From the NCBI GenBank assembly GCA_030848545.1, contig JAVDCA010000044.1, positions 1 through 34,066 of the forward strand: a DNA stretch of 34,066 nucleotides, read 5' to 3'. The number at the start of each line of letters is the position of its first letter. The stretch's first letter is position 1. Of this stretch, positions 24,340-33,692 are shown one piece after another. The notes below the pieces were generated by a model. The model saw only the letters and a program-made list of their open reading frames with translations. It had not been told where the DNA came from and did no database searches. Origin of the DNA: Astrobacterium formosum (GTDB lineage Bacteria; Pseudomonadota; Alphaproteobacteria; Rhizobiales; Xanthobacteraceae). Both the position numbers and the translations under genes were made by a program.

Positions 24340-25869
24340 TCACGCCGGCGGCACGACGGCGATCACGTAGTGCCGCGCCGGCCCGGTGACGCCCAGGTAG
24401 CGGCGGACCAGCGTGAGTTCGGAGCGCCGCGCCGGCGGCTCGGCCCGCGCCCGCTCCACGCAAGGCCGGTCGTCGGCCGCACAGACGAGCGCATAGCCAT
24501 CGCGCTTCATGCGCGCGCCGGCGGACTTGCCGGCATTCTCGATTGCGAACCCGACCGACGGCTTGCCGGCGGCGTAGAACGCCACCCCGTAGGCGAGGTC
24601 GGGCGTGCCGTCGACCAGCCGCAACGGTTTGCCGGTGGTCGCGCCCCACAGCCGTTCGGCCTCGCCCGCGAGCTGGGCGCTGTGGATCGCGATCGGTGAC
24701 GTCTGCGTGGTGGCGCAATGGATCGCCAACGCGATCACCGGCGCGGCCGCGAGCGCGATGATCGGAAAGGCCACCACCACCGCCATGACGCGGGCCACAT
24801 GGCGCCGATCGACGGCGATGGACGGCGAGGCGAACAGCACGACCGGCAGCAGCGTCCATGCCGACATGCTCCACAGCGAGGTGAGGCCGACGCCGAGCAC
24901 GGGCGGGGCGAAGACCGGCAGCAGCAGCGGCAGCCAGAACGACAGGACGGCGAGCCGCAGGGCGTCCGCACGCGGCCACAGGATTTCAGCCGAGACCGGG
25001 CCGGCGCGCCGGAAGGCGAAGCAGGCGGCGATGAGCGGCGCGGCCACATAGGCGAGCGAGCCCGACAGGTAGGAGAGCGCGTTGAGGACGCCGCCCGCGA
25101 GGTTCATTCCGCCGTGAACGGCTTGCGCGTATCGGATCGGCGCAAAGTCGTTGTCGAGGAGCCAGACGAGGTGCGGCGCCAGCGCCACGCCGCCCGCCGC
25201 GACGATGATCCAAGGCGCGCTCGACTTGAAATAGGCGCCGCGACGGCGGTCGACGAGCGCCGCGATCACCAGCCCGAGCAGCAGGAATACCGACCAGTAT
25301 TTGGCCATCATGGCCGCCGCCGCGGCGAGCCCGGCAAGCGCCGCCCAGCCGGGACGGCGGGTCTCGAACGACCTCAGGAACGACCAGGTGGCGAGCCCCC
25401 ACAGGGGCAGCAGCGCCGTGTTGGCGTTGAACTTGAGGGCGTGGAAATTGAAGAACGGCATCAGGGTCAGGAGCGCCAGCCCGACCAGCCGCTTGTCGAC
25501 CGCAAGGTATGGCTCCGACGCCTTCCAGGCGATCCACAAGGCCGCCGTCGCGGTCACCATGGCGAGCAGGTAGAAGGACCAGTCCGCCAGCGGGAAGACG
25601 AAAAACCACAGGGCGGCCAGCCAGGGGCCGAGCGGCGGATGCTTGGCGGTTCCCAATCCGACGTCGCGCGACCACGCCACCATCTCGACCATGTCGAAGT
25701 GAATGTCCTGGCTGCCTTTGGCGATGACGCCGTAGAGCGTCCACACGACGCAATAGCCGGCGAGCCCCAGCAGCACCGTGCGGTCGATGCGGCGTTCGTC
25801 GATCTTGTCCAGGACACGGTCGAGGACACGATCGAGAATGTGTCCGGTCCGCATGAGTAACGACGGCAT
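24340..25869 (-). CDS. GT39-like polytopic membrane glycosyltransferase, paralogue A
   Basis: 509-residue GT-C fold protein of the ArnT/PMT (GT39, PMT_2) superfamily, using polyprenyl-phosphate-linked sugar donors in the inner membrane. Residues after TM1 carry acidic residues in the first loop (GSQDIHFDMVEMVAWSRD), matching the catalytic loop position, followed by TAKHPPLGPWLAALWF and many hydrophobic helices. The C-terminal 130 residues are soluble. The ATG at 25869 is preferred over the upstream TTG at 25887 and another ATG at 25854. It has a paralogue immediately upstream on the same strand (about 350 bases apart), with palindromic repeats on both sides of this copy. Confidence 0.87.
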   Translation of the reverse strand: MPSLLMRTGHILDRVLDRVLDKIDERRIDRTVLLGLAGYCVVWTLYGVIAKGSQDIHFDMVEMVAWSRDVGLGTAKHPPLGPWLAALWFFVFPLADWSFYLLAMVTATAALWIAWKASEPYLAVDKRLVGLALLTLMPFFNFHALKFNANTALLPLWGLATWSFLRSFETRRPGWAALAGLAAAAAMMAKYWSVFLLLGLVIAALVDRRRGAYFKSSAPWIIVAAGGVALAPHLVWLLDNDFAPIRYAQAVHGGMNLAGGVLNALSYLSGSLAYVAAPLIAACFAFRRAGPVSAEILWPRADALRLAVLSFWLPLLLPVFAPPVLGVGLTSLWSMSAWTLLPVVLFASPSIAVDRRHVARVMAVVVAFPIIALAAAPVIALAIHCATTQTSPIAIHSAQLAGEAERLWGATTGKPLRLVDGTPDLAYGVAFYAAGKPSVGFAIENAGKSAGARMKRDGYALVCAADDRPCVERARAEPPARRSELTLVRRYLGVTGPARHYVIAVVPPA

Positions 25870-26218
25870 AGGCTTCGGCTCGTCCAATGCCGGAGGTCGC
25901 GATCGCGTCCGGAGGAATGGCTGGCGGGCGCTCCGGCGATCGCCGGCGCCCGGAGGGGCGAATCAACTGGCAACCCGGGAGGCGGGCCAGTCCGTAGAAA
26001 AACCGATGATACAGCTTCCGGCTGATCAGTTCGGTTCGTTCCCCGGGCGCGCTGCAGCATGCAGTGCTGCTGCGCAGACCCGGGGCACGGATACCGGGGC
26101 AATCTCGCGGAACCAGCGTGATGGGCAATCGAGGTAATCGGTTCGCTTCGCCCCCACCAGCAACCCAGGCGGGCAATGGCCGCTTTTATGCCGCAGGAGT
26201 CGTTCGGCCCCGCCGTCG
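25870..26218. repeat. Gap between glycosyltransferase paralogues, with CCCCGGG palindrome copy at 26022-26095
   Basis: No gene is evident in these 349 bases. Bases 26031-26090 repeat the 24157 element, reading TTCGTTCCCCGGGCGCGC then GCAGCATGCAGTGCTGC and CAGACCCGGGGCAC. The rest is ordinary GC-rich sequence and presumably holds the promoter of paralogue A. Confidence 0.65.
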
Positions 26219-27742
26219 TCACCGCGGCGGCACGACCGCGATGACGTAGCGGGCCGGGCGGTCGGTGGCGCCCAGATAGGTGCGCGCAATGGTCACTTCG
26301 GTGCGGAGTGCCGGCGGCGTTGCGGCAAGACGGGCGTTAAGGGCCCGCATGCAGCGTTCTTCGTCGACGGGGCAATAATAGGCGACGCCCTCGCGCTCGA
26401 TGCGGGCGTCGTCGATCCACGGCGTGCGGCCCGGAAGGTTGATCTCGAAGGCGGACGGCCGGTCGGTGAAATAGAACACGGTGCCGTAGACCAGACTGTC
26501 GGAGCTCGACACCAGCCGCAGCGGCCGGCCGGTGGCCGCCCCCCACAGGCGTTCCACCTCGTTGGCCAGCGCGCGGTAATGGGTCGCCCGGTTGGGCACG
26601 CCCTGGCGATGCACCACCATGGCGACCATGGGCGAGGCCAGCACCGCGGCGAGCGGCAGCACCAACGCCGCCGCCATGATGCGCCGCGCCGCCGGCCGCG
26701 GCAGGTCGAGCCGCGGCGACGACAGCAGCACGACCGGCAGCAACGTCATGGAGCCGATCGTCCACAGCGACACCACCGCCGATCGGGTCGCCACCGCCGC
26801 CACGGCGGGCAGGACCAGGGGCAGCGCGAAGGCGAGGACGACCAGCCGCCGCTCCGGCGCGGCCGGCCAGGCGGTGTCGCGCAGCGCGGCGCGCGACGGC
26901 CGCAGCAGCGCGAAACCGATCACCACCGGGGCCCCATAGGCGACGGCGCCGATGATGTAGTCGAGGCCGGAGCCGGCGGCGGCGGCGAACGTCGCCGGGT
27001 GCGAGGTGACGGCGTAGCCGAAGGGTGCGAATTCGTGGGCGTGAAGCCACAGGAGATGGGGCGCGAGCGCGAGCGCGCCGGCGAGAATCGTGAGCCACGG
27101 CGCCGGCGAGGCGAAATAGGCGCCGCGGCGGGGATCCGCGAGGGCGGCGAGGCCGAGCCCGACGAGCAGCATCGCCGACCAGTATTTGCCCAGCATGGCG
27201 GCGGCGGCGGCAAAGCCGGCGGCGAGAGCCCAGCCGGGCTTGCGGGTCTCGAACGAGCGCAGGAACGTCCAGGTGGCGAGCCCCCACAGCGGCATCAGCA
27301 CCGTGTTGGCGTTGTATTTGAGGGCATGGAAATTGAAAAACGGCACCAGGGAGAGGAGCGCCAGGCCGACCGCGCGGCGCTCGCCGTCCAGATAGGGCGC
27401 CGCCGCCATGTGGGCCGCCCACAGCGACACGGTCGCGAGCCCCATGGCGAACAGGTAGTAGGACCAGTCCGCGAGCGGGAAGACCGAGAACCAGGCGCCG
27501 GCCAGCCAGGCACCCAGCGGCGGATGTTTTGTGGTTCCGAAGGTGATCTCGCGCGACCACGCGACCATCTCGCCCATGTCGAAATGGATGTCCTGGCTGC
27601 CCTTGGCGACGGTGCCGTAGAGCGTCCACACCGCGCAGTAGAGGACGAGCAGCATTGCGACGGCACGGCCGGTCCGGCGCGGATCCGCGAGGGCGTCGAG
27701 GACACGGTCGAGGGCCGCGCTGGCACGGCGGGCGGGGGTCAT
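26219..27742 (-). CDS. GT39-like polytopic membrane glycosyltransferase, paralogue B
   Basis: 507 residues, plainly homologous to paralogue A through its length: both share LYG.(V/A)AKGSQDIHFDM.EMVAWSR, KHPPLG.WLA, PFFNFHALK.NAN and AKYWS/GKYWS blocks, and end VIAVVPP plus one residue. The first-loop acidic residues are retained. The start at MTPARRASAALD (27742) is preferred because the upstream extension in the same frame is Cys/Arg-rich and overlaps the region before the amidotransferase. The function is probably transfer of a sugar to a lipid or envelope polymer; which one is not determined. Confidence 0.87.
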   Translation of the reverse strand: MTPARRASAALDRVLDALADPRRTGRAVAMLLVLYCAVWTLYGTVAKGSQDIHFDMGEMVAWSREITFGTTKHPPLGAWLAGAWFSVFPLADWSYYLFAMGLATVSLWAAHMAAAPYLDGERRAVGLALLSLVPFFNFHALKYNANTVLMPLWGLATWTFLRSFETRKPGWALAAGFAAAAAMLGKYWSAMLLVGLGLAALADPRRGAYFASPAPWLTILAGALALAPHLLWLHAHEFAPFGYAVTSHPATFAAAAGSGLDYIIGAVAYGAPVVIGFALLRPSRAALRDTAWPAAPERRLVVLAFALPLVLPAVAAVATRSAVVSLWTIGSMTLLPVVLLSSPRLDLPRPAARRIMAAALVLPLAAVLASPMVAMVVHRQGVPNRATHYRALANEVERLWGAATGRPLRLVSSSDSLVYGTVFYFTDRPSAFEINLPGRTPWIDDARIEREGVAYYCPVDEERCMRALNARLAATPPALRTEVTIARTYLGATDRPARYVIAVVPPR

Positions 27743-28007
27743 CGGCACGGATTTCAGGCCGGGAGCGGTGGCTCGGTGGGTTATTTTAGGGTTCTTTCTG
27801 AACCAAGCACAACCCGGCCGCGACTCAACGTCCAGCCCGCCCGCGGGCGTCCGGCATGCGGCCAAAGCAGTCCTGCCCCGCCCAGGGCGAGTTTGCTTTT
27901 TTGCCTTGGTGCCTGAAAAGCAACACGTTTCTCCGCCCAACTGCGGTAGCATCGCCTTAGGGAATTGGACGCATACTCACGCCGGGTCGGCCAAAGGACC
28001 GACAATC

Positions 28008-28796
28008 ATGTGTCGCTGGATCGCCTACCGGGGTGAAACCATCCCGCTGGAACATTATGTTACCGCACCCTCGCACTCCCTGATCGAGCAGAGCCTGCGG
28101 GCGCTGGAAGGCACGGTCGCCACCAACGGCGACGGCTTCGGCCTCGGCTGGTACGGCGAGCACCCGGAACCGGGGCTCTATCGCGAGGTACGGCCGGCCT
28201 GGTCCGACGACAATCTGCGTTACCTGTGCCGCCACATCCAATCGCACCTGTTCTTCGCCCATGTGCGCGCCGCCACCGGCACGCCGACGACGCGGCCCAA
28301 CTGCCATCCCTTCGCGTCCGGGCGCTTCCTGTTCATGCACAACGGCGTCATCGGCTCTTGGCCGCGCAACCGCCGGCCCATCGAGGCGCTGATCCCCGAC
28401 CAGCTCTATCCGTCGCGCATCGGAACGACCGATTCGGAAGCCGTGTTCCTCGCCATCATGGGGGCCGGCGCCGACACCGACCCCATCGGGGCGACGGTGC
28501 GAACGCTCGCCCGCCTGACCGACATCGTCAATACGGGCGGCCGCCAGCCCCTGCGTTTCACGGCGGCGCTCGCCGACGGCGAGAGCCTGTATGCGTTCCG
28601 CTATGCGGTGAACGACAACTCCAACACGCTCTATTACCGCGCGCATGGTTCCAGCATCGTGCTCGCCTCCGAGCCGCTCGACCGCGACCGCGCCATCTGG
28701 CTGCCGGTGCCCGACAACCACGTGGTCATCTCCCGCCCCGGCCGCGAGGTCGAACTGGCCCCGTTCATGCCCGAACGGGCGGTGGCGGCGGAGTAG
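28008..28796 (+). CDS. Class II glutamine amidotransferase (YafJ-like)
   Basis: 262-residue Ntn-hydrolase. Cys2 becomes the N-terminal nucleophile after Met removal (MCRWIAYRG), and the glutaminase pocket shows NGDGFGLGWYG, FAHVRAATGTPTTRPNCHPF and FMHNGVIG. There is no synthase domain, so it must either work alone or hand ammonia to a partner; close relatives include YafJ and the EgtC hydrolase. AAGGA at 27993-27997 precedes the ATG. It is divergent from paralogue B and has no obvious functional neighbour. Confidence 0.9.
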   Translation: MCRWIAYRGETIPLEHYVTAPSHSLIEQSLRALEGTVATNGDGFGLGWYGEHPEPGLYREVRPAWSDDNLRYLCRHIQSHLFFAHVRAATGTPTTRPNCHPFASGRFLFMHNGVIGSWPRNRRPIEALIPDQLYPSRIGTTDSEAVFLAIMGAGADTDPIGATVRTLARLTDIVNTGGRQPLRFTAALADGESLYAFRYAVNDNSNTLYYRAHGSSIVLASEPLDRDRAIWLPVPDNHVVISRPGREVELAPFMPERAVAAE

Positions 28797-29104
28797 GGCC
28801 GGCTTTATCGACAGCCTCGCACTAAATGCGGCCTGATCCCTCCTCCGCGCCCTTGCGTGGGGGAGGGTGGCGCCGTAGGCGACGGGTGGGGGTTCTTGCC
28901 CCGGGCTCTGCGCCCGCGTTCTTGGCTGGCGCCGCTTGACCCCACCCCCGCCCTTCGGCACAGCCGATGCTCCGCATGGGCGTTCCTAAGGACGGCGGCC
29001 GGAGGCCGCCTATGCCCTCCCCTTTCAGGGGAGGGATGTTCGGGCCCGTGCCGTGGCCAAACCTCGCCTTGCCGCCCCGGACCCCCGATGTTATCTGGCC
29101 CGCC
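28797..29104. repeat. Repeat-rich gap upstream of lepA, with CCCTCCCCT/AGGGGAGGG hairpin
   Basis: The 308 bases carry the GC-rich 'CTCC..GGGGGAGGGTGG..GGGTGGGGG' type intergenic repeat (28835-28900, inverse-related part at 28940-28960) and a perfect 9-bp hairpin at 29015-29035 (CCCTCCCCT, loop TTC, AGGGGAGGG). The lepA frame is open through part of it, but the sequence is repeat, not coding. No promoter was identifiable. Confidence 0.6.
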
Positions 29105-30916
<1,812 letters not shown>

Positions 30917-30980
30917 GGAAAGCAATCTCTTTTTAATACGGTACGGTGAAGTCATTGCAGATGGGAGCTGAGCTCGGCAC

Positions 30981-31832
30981 ATGGCGACGTTGCGCGAGTA
31001 TTTCATCAAGGACGGCTCAAGCAACCTTACGCTGGACCAAAAATGGGAAATGAAGGACGAGACCGGTAAAGTGATCGATGAGGTCACGGCACGGGTCCAC
31101 TTCGATTTCGAGGCTTACGCCCAATACATCTCGTTCTACATTCCCAAAATGGAGAGCGTAGAGCTTCCGGAAGCGATCGTACTAAACGCGATCCCGCAGC
31201 TGCTCAAAGTTCCCCTCGAGGAGGTGCACGTAGAGGCCGGAGTGGGCGATGAACGCACTGAAGGCAAGAATCTCGTATTTACGGGCCAAGTGTATTTGTA
31301 TTCCGAAAGGCCCGTGAAGCCGGAATATCAACAACGTCTCTCGGCCGAAGCATCCGCTTTGCACCATCGCCTCACATTCAGGAGCACCGAGTACATGGAG
31401 GCGCGCAACCGGTGGGAGAGGCCACTCGCGTTCATTTCGCATGACAGCCGAGACAAGAAGGATATCGCCGAGCCTTTAGCTCTTCAGTTGCAGAAATGGA
31501 TGTGCCCGGTCTGGTTTGACCAATACTCCCTACGGGTCGGAGACAGCTTGCGGGAGGCCATCGAAACGGGATTGAAGGAATGTCCCAAATGCATCCTCTT
31601 GCTAACGCCGAACTTTCTCGACAACAACGGCTGGACCAAGCGTGAGTACGATTCGATCTTTACCCGCGAATTGGTTGAAAAGCAGCGCGTCATCCTTCCA
31701 GTTTGGCATCAAGTGACCGCCGAAGATGTATTTGCCTACTCGCCTATTTTAGCGGACCGCGTAGGTGCACAGTGGTCGGAAGGAGTGGAAGAGACGGCCC
31801 GTAAACTCCTTCGCGTCATACAGCAGACGTAG
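30981..31832 (+). CDS. TIR-domain protein with an unrecognised N-terminal domain
   Basis: 283 residues. Residues 148-283 form a TIR domain: strand A AFISHDSRDKKDIAEPLALQ, the BB-loop region WFDQYSLRVGDSLREAIETG, strand C KCILLLTPNFLDNNGW, and the NADase glutamate position Glu222 in GWTKRE (Trp plus four, as in SARM1-type TIRs). Bacterial TIR domains often cleave NAD+ or make cyclic-ADP-ribose signals in antiphage defence. Residues 1-145 look beta-rich and match nothing I know; they may sense a trigger. The coding sequence is much less GC-rich than its neighbours, suggesting transfer. The TAG stop at 31830-31832 lies inside a REP-like element. No partner effector gene follows directly. Confidence 0.87.
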   Translation: MATLREYFIKDGSSNLTLDQKWEMKDETGKVIDEVTARVHFDFEAYAQYISFYIPKMESVELPEAIVLNAIPQLLKVPLEEVHVEAGVGDERTEGKNLVFTGQVYLYSERPVKPEYQQRLSAEASALHHRLTFRSTEYMEARNRWERPLAFISHDSRDKKDIAEPLALQLQKWMCPVWFDQYSLRVGDSLREAIETGLKECPKCILLLTPNFLDNNGWTKREYDSIFTRELVEKQRVILPVWHQVTAEDVFAYSPILADRVGAQWSEGVEETARKLLRVIQQT

Positions 31833-31859
31833 CCTGGATGAGCGTAGCGAAATCCAGGG
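31828..31859. repeat. REP-like element overlapping the TIR stop codon
   Basis: CGTAGCCTGGATGAGCGTAG followed by CGAAATCCAGGG. CCTGGAT (31833-31839) pairs with ATCCAGG (31852-31858). Related copies start CGTAGCCCGGATG at 32044 and 33382. Confidence 0.8.
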
Positions 31860-31869
31860 CTTCGAGCCC

Positions 31870-32040
31870 GTAGGATGGGTTGAGTGCAACGAAACCCATC
31901 ATTCCACGACGTGCGCCTGTCGATGGGTTTCGTTGCACTCAACCCATCCTACAAGCGGCGCTTCGCGTCGTCATCTTTCGTCGAAGCGGCCGCTGGTGTC
32001 GTTTGCGTCGCCACCCCAGTCGGCCGGGTACGCGCCGAGG
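31870..32040. repeat. 171-bp duplicated block: long palindrome plus RAYT tail fragment, copy 1
   Basis: Bases 31870-31900 and 31922-31952 are 31-base perfect inverse arms (beginning GTAGGATGGGTTGAGTGCAA) around a 21-base loop. Bases 31953-32040 match the 3' end of the REP-associated transposase gene (minus strand), encoding [13 protein letters not shown] and then to a stop, with about seven differences from copy 2 (32677-32847). The transposase reading frame is cut off where the next REP begins. Confidence 0.85.
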
Positions 32041-32044
32041 CAGC

Positions 32045-32132
32045 GTAGCCCGGATGGAGCGAAGCGAAATCCGGGACCTTGAGCGGGGATGTGATGCTGC
32101 TCCCGCACTCCGCTTCGCTCCATGCGGGCTAC
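32045..32132. repeat. REP-like inverted pair, GTAGCCCGGATGGAGCGAAG type
   Basis: Starts GTAGCCCGGATGGAGCGAAG and ends CTTCGCTCCATGCGGGCTAC, imperfect inverse complements about 50 bases apart. Located just before the DUF4258 gene. With the 171-bp block it fills the 31833-32194 gap; no gene is seen there. Confidence 0.75.
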
Positions 32133-32194
32133 GAAGCTTGCGTTCGCAAGTCGGCCCGTTTAGGCGAGTCGGTCGATCGGGGGGGGAAATGATC

Positions 32195-32455
32195 ATGACG
32201 GCGAAGCCGCTGGTGCTCACGGCCCATGCCGTCATGCGTCTCGAAGAGCGGCGTATCCCGATGGAATGGGTCGAGGATACTGCCCGGAACCCGGATTGGT
32301 CCGTGCCGGATCGATATGATTCAGAGGTCGAGCGCAGGTTCCGCGCCATTCCGGCCTGCGGTCACCGCGTGCTTCGTGTCGCCTGTGTCGAGACCAATAC
32401 GGCCATCCGTGTTATAGGCGTGCTGTTCGACCGCAAGGCGAGGCGCCCGTTATGA
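32195..32455 (+). CDS. DUF4258-domain protein, possible toxin of a two-gene module
   Basis: About 86 residues. The core TAHAVMRLEERRIPMEWVED and the basic C-terminus VIGVLFDRKARRP are the usual DUF4258 pattern, small RelE/BrnT-like proteins. I take the ATG at 32195, eight bases after GGGGGG (32181-32186); an in-frame ATG at 32189 adds two residues. The stop TGA overlaps the next gene's ATG (ATGA), so the two are co-translated. DUF4258 and DUF2283 genes often stand side by side and are suspected toxin-antitoxin-like pairs; no activity is shown by the sequence. Confidence 0.8.
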   Translation: MTAKPLVLTAHAVMRLEERRIPMEWVEDTARNPDWSVPDRYDSEVERRFRAIPACGHRVLRVACVETNTAIRVIGVLFDRKARRPL

Positions 32456-32673
32456 TCGATGTGACCTACGACCCGGAAGCGGACGCGGCCTATTTTTACG
32501 TCGGCCGCGGCAAGATCGACCGCCAGGAAGAGGCCGGGCCGTTCACCCTCGATGTCGACGCCGAGGGCCGCGTCATCGGCATCGAAGTCCTGTCCGCCCG
32601 CACGACGCTTGCCCCGGGCGATTGGCAGAAGGCGCGGCTGCCCGGCAAACGCCGGATCGATGCCGCCGAATAG
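32452..32673 (+). CDS. DUF2283-domain protein, possible antitoxin partner
   Basis: 73 residues, acidic in its first part, with the DUF2283 signature DVTYDPEADAAYFYVG and the motif VDAEGRVIGIEVLSA. Its ATG overlaps the DUF4258 stop. It lacks an evident DNA-binding motif, so autoregulation would need another factor. The stop at 32671-32673 is four bases before a palindromic repeat. Confidence 0.82.
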   Translation: MIDVTYDPEADAAYFYVGRGKIDRQEEAGPFTLDVDAEGRVIGIEVLSARTTLAPGDWQKARLPGKRRIDAAE

Positions 32674-32676
32674 CCC

Positions 32677-32847
32677 GTAGGATGGGTAGAGTGCAACGAA
32701 ACCCATCATTCCACGACGTGCGTCTGTTGATGGGTTTCGTTGCACTCAACCCATCCTACAAGCGGCGCTTCGCGTCGTCATCTCTCGCCGAAGCGGCCGC
32801 TGGTGCCGTTCGCGTCGCCGCCCCAGTCGGCCGGGTAGACGCCGAGC
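32677..32847. repeat. 171-bp duplicated block, copy 2, at the 3' side of the RAYT pseudogene
   Basis: Arms 32677-32707 and 32729-32759 (31 bases, one mismatch) form the same palindrome as copy 1. The continuing bases 32760-32847 are the C-terminal coding end of the transposase itself. The palindrome directly abutting the transposase gene is the expected REP/RAYT arrangement, so this is probably the parent copy. Confidence 0.85.
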
Positions 32848-33311
32848 CGCACCAGCCGATGGAACGATGAATAAGGCCAATCGGCAGCCCGTGCCACGAG
32901 GCCGTGCTTCACGGGATTGAAGTGGATGTAATCAATGTGCCTCGCGACATCGCGGTCGTCGCGCAAGGTGTGCTCCCAATAGCGCCGTTGCTAGATGCCG
33001 CGCTCGCCCTTGCCGGCGCGGCTCTCTGAAATCCGCTCGCCGGAGGGCAATGCGCGCGAAAAGGCCGATTTGATCAGCCGCCAGCGGGTGGCGTAATCGC
33101 GGTCGTCCTCGGGCAAGGTCCAGACCGCATGCAGGTGATCCGGCAGAACCACGATGGCGTCGATGGTGAACGGATGTCGTTTGCGGATGTCCCGGAATGC
33201 GCCGCGCAAGAGGTCGATATGGTCAGTCAGCAGGGACAGCCGTCGTTCCGCCAGATTGACGGTGAAGAAGAAGCTTCCGCCCGGGACAGTGTTGCGGCGA
33301 TATCCGGTCAT
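32778..33311 (-). pseudogene. REP-associated tyrosine transposase (RAYT) with an in-frame amber codon
   Basis: About 177 codons in one frame. N-terminal MTGYRRN then FFFTVNLAERRLSLL, the HUH metal-binding motif as PDHLHAVWTLP, RWRLIKSAFSR, and the C-terminal block [16 protein letters not shown]. The frame is cut by TAG (minus strand; bases 32991-32993) after GERGI, where the family normally has Trp (GIWQRRYWEH), so a single TGG-to-TAG change explains the break. RAYTs are single-strand transposases that act on flanking REP hairpins. REP-like palindromes flank it on both sides (32677 and 33322). Confidence 0.88.
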
Positions 33312-33321
33312 GGATGCCGTC

Positions 33322-33415
33322 GATGGGGTTGATGGGTTTCGCCTTCGGCTCAACCCCATCCTACGCAGCTGATCGAAGCAAGCGTAGCCCGGATGGGCGC
33401 CAGCGAAATCCGCGA
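33322..33415. repeat. REP-like palindromes upstream of the RAYT pseudogene
   Basis: The first is GATGGGGTTGA (33322-33332) pairing with TCAACCCCATC (33350-33360), then CTACGCAGC. A second, CGTAGCCCGGATGGGCGCCA (33382-33401) with CGAAATCCGCG, is a diverged member of the 31828/32044 family. Confidence 0.7.
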
Positions 33416-33482
33416 CTCACGACAGCGCGGAGAAGCCGCTGCCACGGTCCGCTGCGCTCCGTACGGACGACGATGGGCGCCC

Positions 33483-33692
33483 TCAGACGGAAATGTCGAT
33501 GACCTGGCCGACGCCGGGACGCAGCGCCGATTTCGGCGATGCCTCCGACGCCGACGATGCGGCGACGGCATCGGCGTTGTCGCTATCGCGGTCGCGATCC
33601 GGGCGCGGCGCTTCGGTGGAGGATTCCGCCTTGGACACCGGCGGCGGCGGTGTTGCCGCGACCGATGAGGAGCTGACGCTGCTGACGCTCAT
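33483..33692 (-). CDS. Small Ser/Ala/Pro-rich protein of unknown function
   Basis: 69 residues, beginning MSVSSVSSSSVAATPPPPVS and ending GVGQVIDISV. The composition, low-complexity start and a hydrophobic C-terminus resemble short hypothetical proteins common in Bradyrhizobium-type genomes, but I cannot assign a family. An opposite-strand frame (33493-33753) is a shadow with no better features. GGAT-like bases about 8-12 upstream of the ATG are a weak ribosome site. Confidence 0.5.
   Translation of the reverse strand: MSVSSVSSSSVAATPPPPVSKAESSTEAPRPDRDRDSDNADAVAASSASEASPKSALRPGVGQVIDISV

Noticed and set aside
31870-32847. CRISPR-like array from the repeated units near the TIR gene
   Set aside because: There are only two long copies, each an inverted repeat beside transposase sequence, with no short regular spacers and no cas genes.
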